8,493 nucleotides of DNA, taken from JBKPRX01 sp046734795. Its GTDB lineage: Bacteria; Actinomycetota; Thermoleophilia; Gaiellales; Gaiellaceae. The DNA is taken from contig JBKPRX010000055.1 in NCBI GenBank assembly GCA_046734795.1, positions 1 through 8,493 of the forward strand, written 5' to 3'. The notes beneath the pieces were generated by a model. That model was not told where the DNA came from. It did no database searches and saw only the letters and a list, made by a program, of their open reading frames with translations. Positions within the stretch are counted from its first letter, which is position 1. Every line of letters starts with the position of its first letter. Made by a program: the position numbers and the translations under genes. Below are positions 5,666 through 8,493 of the stretch, one piece after another.

Positions 5666-6500
5666 GCGCGAACAACCTCAGGAGCTTGGCAATCGTCGGC
5701 TTCAGCTCGGGACGCGGAACGACTGCGTCGAGATGCCCGAAGCGGTAGTTTGACTCGGCGAGCCCGAAGTCGTCGGGCAGCTTTTCGCGCGTCGTCTGCT
5801 GCACGACGCGTGGACCGGCGAACGACATGAGTGCGCCGGGCTCGGCGATAAGCACGTCGCCGAGGCTCGCGAAGCTCGCGAGCAGTCCGCCGGTGGTCGG
5901 GTGCGCGAGCACCGAGATGAACGGCGTGCGCGAGTCGTGCAGGTCCTCGACCGCGGCGACCGTCTTCGGCACCTGCATCAGCGCGAGGATGCCCTCCTGC
6001 ATGCGCGCGCCGCCGGACGCTGCGATGGAGACGAGCGGAATCCCTCGCGTGATCGCGCCGTCGCACGCGCGCGAGAACTTCTCGCCGACGACGCTTCCCA
6101 TCGAGCCGCCCATGAACGCGAAGTCCATCACGGCGAGCTCGCACGCGTGCCCGTCGATCGACGCCTGCCCGATCACCATCGCGTCGCCCAGGCCGGTCTT
6201 GAGCTCGGCCTCCGCGAGTCGCTCCGTGTACGGCCGCAGGTCGAAGAACGCGAGGGGATCCTCCGAGCGAAGCTCGGCGGCCTCCTCGGAGAACGACCCC
6301 GGATCCGCGAGCTGGTCGATCCGCTTGTGCGCGGGAACGGGAAAGTGGTGGCCGCAGTGCCCGCAGACGAAGAGCGTCGCCTCAAGCTCGTCGTCGCGGT
6401 AGTGGGAGTCGCATTTCGGGCAGGTGTTCGGGTGCGTGGCGCCGTTCTTCTTCGGCGGCGCGTCGCGTTGCTCGATCTGGACGTCGATCTGCTCGGGCAT
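5655..6500 (-). CDS. accD: Acetyl-CoA carboxylase carboxyltransferase subunit beta
   Basis: 281 aa, slightly shorter than the about 300 aa of E. coli AccD. The N-terminal zinc ribbon is intact, with C27-x2-C30 and C46-x2-C49, followed by the carboxyltransferase core: FMGGSMGSVVGEKF (129-142), SIAASGGARMQEG (158-170), PTTGGLLASFA (201-211) and GPRVVQQT (229-236). It pairs with AccA to transfer CO2 from carboxybiotin to acetyl-CoA; the zinc ribbon helps hold the heterotetramer and can bind nucleic acid in E. coli. It begins 15 nt after the GNAT stop and overlaps accA by 11 nt. ATG 6500 lacks a clear Shine-Dalgarno site, so it probably depends on re-initiation after the GNAT gene. The extreme N-terminus (residues 1-20) is polar and unconserved; I see no better start. 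Confidence 0.97.
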   Translation of the reverse strand: MPEQIDVQIEQRDAPPKKNGATHPNTCPKCDSHYRDDELEATLFVCGHCGHHFPVPAHKRIDQLADPGSFSEEAAELRSEDPLAFFDLRPYTERLAEAELKTGLGDAMVIGQASIDGHACELAVMDFAFMGGSMGSVVGEKFSRACDGAITRGIPLVSIAASGGARMQEGILALMQVPKTVAAVEDLHDSRTPFISVLAHPTTGGLLASFASLGDVLIAEPGALMSFAGPRVVQQTTREKLPDDFGLAESNYRFGHLDAVVPRPELKPTIAKLLRLFAHAG

Positions 6501-6515
6501 CGGTGCCAGGCGAGT

Positions 6516-7415
6516 CTAGAACGCGGAGGCGCCGGGTAGGCGCTTCTCGTAGAGCACCCGCTCGCTCACCGGCCGCATGCCTACGGACTCGTAGAGGCGC
6601 ACGGCGCCCGTCGGATTGTCGGCCTGCACGCTCAGCCCGACGGCGGTGCAGCCGAGCCGCCGGAGCGACCGGAACGAATGGAGCAGCAAGGCGCGTCCCA
6701 GGCCGTGACGACGCCAGGATCGGCGGACGCCGAGCGACTCGACCCAGCCGAGGCCCGGCGAGCCCGCACGCTCGGCCTCGAGGAGGGAGACGCCGGCGAG
6801 AACTCCGTCTGCCTCGCCGGCGAACCAGAGATCGAGGCGCTTGCCCTCGCCGTCCCACCACGCGGCCCATTCCTCGAACGGCGTCGGGCGGAAGTCGTGC
6901 GTGTCGGCGAACGCCTCCCCGAGCAGCGCGTGGACTTCCCTGTCCTCGTCGGAACGGACGGTCCGAACCCGGATCCCGTCGGGCCACACCGGTTCGGGTG
7001 TCTCGTCGTCGAGCGGCGCGTGCATCTCGAGCGAGCTGCGATACGGCGTGAAGCCACGCTGACGCAGCACGCTCCGCAGGACACCGGCCCCGGGCCACGA
7101 GTGCGCCACGACGCGATCGAGCGCCTGCTCGCGTGCGCGCGTTTCTGCCCAGTCGAGGAGGGTGTGGCCGGCACGCGTGTCCCCGGTCATGAAGTCGAGC
7201 GAGAGCCGGTCGACCTCGGAGTGCACGTCGGCATAGCCGACGACCGACCCGTCGCGCACGAGCACGCGGAAGTCGTTCGTCGGATCGAACGTCGGGTTCG
7301 CGAACCACGAGCGCACCTCGCGCGCGTCGAGCGACCGGGTTCCCGCATACAGCGCCGCGATCGAATCCGCATCGTCGGCGCTCGGAGCTCGCAGGTGTTC
7401 AGGAGACGAGCTCAT
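6516..7415 (-). CDS. Tandem GNAT-fold acetyltransferase
   Basis: 299 aa with two GNAT domains. The N-terminal one (about 8-132) has the fold pattern (DFRVLVRDGSVVGYADV, then RAREQALDRVVAHSW and LRQRGFTPYRSSLEM) but lacks an R/QxxGxG acetyl-CoA loop, so it looks degenerate. The C-terminal one (about 146-292) has SLGVRRSWRRHGLGRALL with the R235-x-x-G238-x-G240 pyrophosphate loop, then LSVQADNPTGAVRLYESVGM, the usual motif B and Y. It should transfer an acetyl group from acetyl-CoA to an amine; the acceptor is unknown. The two-domain plan and length resemble mycothiol synthase MshD, but the match is not specific enough to name it. Start: ATG 7415 has GGAG nine bases upstream and lies 17 nt inside the HAD gene; the open frame further upstream is shadow. 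It sits directly before accD, so both are likely on one transcript. Confidence 0.88.
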   Translation of the reverse strand: MSSSPEHLRAPSADDADSIAALYAGTRSLDAREVRSWFANPTFDPTNDFRVLVRDGSVVGYADVHSEVDRLSLDFMTGDTRAGHTLLDWAETRAREQALDRVVAHSWPGAGVLRSVLRQRGFTPYRSSLEMHAPLDDETPEPVWPDGIRVRTVRSDEDREVHALLGEAFADTHDFRPTPFEEWAAWWDGEGKRLDLWFAGEADGVLAGVSLLEAERAGSPGLGWVESLGVRRSWRRHGLGRALLLHSFRSLRRLGCTAVGLSVQADNPTGAVRLYESVGMRPVSERVLYEKRLPGASAF

Positions 7416-8004
7416 CGAGCGTTTCTCCGAGCGCGACGAGGTCCGCCTTCTCGCGCGTCGGCGACGGCTCGTACGACTCCGCGAGCCGGTTGATCCAGAC
7501 GGTCGGAACGCCGAGTGTCGACGCGGGGACAACGTCGTGGAAGTGCGATGCGCCGACATGTACATCAGGTAGACGCCCGACGCGTTCCTCGAACGCGCTC
7601 CAGTGTCCGGGCGCCGGCTTGTACGAGCCGATCTCCGACGCGACGACCGCGAACTCGAACGGGACGCCGATGCTCGCCATCGATGCCTCGATGAAGTCGC
7701 GGTCGGTGTTCGAGAGAATCACGAGCTTCCAGCCACGGCGCCGCGCGTCTTCGAGAGACTCGCGCGTCTCGGGGAAGACCGGCCAGCCGGGCAGCGAGCG
7801 TGCGAGCTCGTCGGGATCGTCGAGACCGAGTCGTGTGGACACTTCGCACATGACGTTGCGATACGAGCGCGACGGGTCCTCGGCCTGCACCTTCGGCTCG
7901 AGCTCGTGGTAGCGCGGCAGCAGCTCGTCGCCGACGACCGAACGAATGCCGGCGTTCCAGTCCACGAGCGTTCCGTAGCAGTCGAATGTCGCCCAGCGAT
8001 TCAC
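7399..8004 (-). CDS. HAD-superfamily hydrolase, haloacid dehalogenase type II-like
   Basis: 201 aa. HAD motifs are complete: nucleophile D8 in FDCYGTLVDW (motif I, with Tyr rather than Asp at +2), LSNTD with S98 (motif II), K129 in SYKPAPGHW (motif III) and SHFHDVVPASTLG with D157 (motif IV), ending with TVWINR. DxY in motif I is typical of 2-haloacid dehalogenases, not of DxD phosphatases. However, the Asn of the dehalogenase SSNxxxD signature appears to be replaced by His (H154), so real dehalogenase activity is doubtful and the substrate is open. It is a cytosolic, helical-cap type protein. The start is GTG at 8004, 18 nt after the metalloprotease stop, with no visible Shine-Dalgarno; its 3' end overlaps the GNAT start by 17 nt, so it belongs to the same operon. 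Confidence 0.88.
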   Translation of the reverse strand: MNRWATFDCYGTLVDWNAGIRSVVGDELLPRYHELEPKVQAEDPSRSYRNVMCEVSTRLGLDDPDELARSLPGWPVFPETRESLEDARRRGWKLVILSNTDRDFIEASMASIGVPFEFAVVASEIGSYKPAPGHWSAFEERVGRLPDVHVGASHFHDVVPASTLGVPTVWINRLAESYEPSPTREKADLVALGETLDELVS

Positions 8005-8022
8005 GCGGGCGCAGCGTAGTCG

Positions 8023-8493
8023 CTATGCGGCCCGGCGCTCGGGAACCCTGTACGCGAGGAGCTCTGGGCCGTGCTCCGCGAGCCACGCACGCTCGTCCTG
8101 GTATGTCGCGCGCGCCGCAGCGACCGCCTCCCAGAAGCCCGGCGAGTGGTCGTGATGGACGCGATGACAGAGCTCGTGCACGACGACGTAGGTGAGGATC
8201 GCGGGCGGCGCGAGGATCAGCCGCCAGTTGAACGACAGCACGCCCGCCCTCGAGCACGAACCCCAGCGCGTGAGCTGGTCGCGAACGGTGATGCGCGTGA
8301 ACGTGACGTCGAGGCGCTGCGCCTCGCGCGGAACCGTGCGCCCGAGCTCGACACGCGCCTGCTCGCGGTACCACTCTTCGAGCGCGGGCAGCGAAGGGAG
8401 CGGCAACGCGAGCCCGCCGATCCAGACGACGTCGTCGCGCTGCAATCCGAGGTGGAACTGCTTCGGCGGCTTCGCAAGCTGGCGCTCGAGCCA
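8023..8493 (-). CDS. YgjP-like (DUF45/M48-type) metallopeptidase, 5'-truncated
   Basis: 156 residues are visible and the frame remains open to the window edge, where it reads WLERQLAKPPKQFHLG before the in-frame TTG at 8445. That segment matches the usual family linker helix (WIxRxL), so the protein starts outside the window and TTG 8445 is not its start. Seen: RWGSCSRAGVLSFNWRLILAPP (76-97), the zinc site HELCH (H106, E107, H110) and a third ligand His in DHSPGFW (H116). This arrangement is the hallmark of the YgjP/WLM-related zinc-metallopeptidase family. There is no membrane segment in the visible part; it is probably cytosolic. Substrates of the family are poorly known. It ends with TAG at 8023-8025, 18 nt before the HAD gene in the same direction, and is the first visible gene of the operon leading to accDA. 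Confidence 0.9.
   Translation of the reverse strand, partial: WLERQLAKPPKQFHLGLQRDDVVWIGGLALPLPSLPALEEWYREQARVELGRTVPREAQRLDVTFTRITVRDQLTRWGSCSRAGVLSFNWRLILAPPAILTYVVVHELCHRVHHDHSPGFWEAVAAARATYQDERAWLAEHGPELLAYRVPERRAA

Noticed and set aside
6678..7493. 271-aa open frame on the + strand
   Set aside because: Antisense to the GNAT gene and the HAD 3' end; no recognisable motifs.
8023..8445. Complete 140-aa metallopeptidase starting at TTG 8445
   Set aside because: The frame continues to the window edge with family-like sequence (WLERQL), so the gene is truncated by the window and does not start at TTG.

Overview
The window is very GC-rich and densely coded, with one gene entering on the + strand at the left and eight genes on the - strand. 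Gene content and base composition suggest a high-GC actinobacterium, possibly of the Thermoleophilia/Gaiellales type. That placement is an inference: separate accD and accA genes and a PE-LIG-POL LigD are not what mycobacteria or streptomycetes usually carry.

Layout, left to right. (1) 2-751 (+): 5'-truncated DDAH/arginine-deiminase-like amidinohydrolase. (2) 737-4490 (-): a four-gene run transcribed ligD -> small lipoprotein -> SRPBCC protein -> LOG-like protein. The first two overlap by 4 nt, the next gap is 32 nt, and the last two are 3-9 nt apart depending on the start chosen. The LOG-like gene ends tail to tail with the DDAH-like gene, with a 15-bp overlap. (3) 4491-4732: the only substantial non-coding gap. 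It holds a perfect 11-bp-stem hairpin, several short direct repeats and a DnaA-box-like 9-mer. It must serve as the end of the upstream operon and as the ligD leader. (4) 4733-8493 (-): a tight run transcribed DUF45/YgjP-like metalloprotease (5' end outside the window) -> HAD hydrolase -> tandem GNAT acetyltransferase -> accD -> accA, with gaps of at most 18 nt or overlaps of 11-17 nt.

Functions. AccD and AccA together form the carboxyltransferase of acetyl-CoA carboxylase, the first committed step of fatty-acid synthesis; biotin carboxylase and BCCP are not in the window. LigD is the multifunctional end-joining ligase (3'-phosphoesterase, ATP-dependent ligase, polymerase/primase); no ku gene is visible. 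The other genes are recognised at family level only, and their co-transcription with ligD or accDA does not by itself reveal a shared pathway.

I found no mobile element, CRISPR array, tRNA or rRNA, and no clearly new multi-gene system. The most interesting points are a possible internal translation start at the PE/LIG boundary of ligD next to two inverted repeats, a lipoprotein translationally coupled to ligD, and the structured accA-ligD intergenic region.
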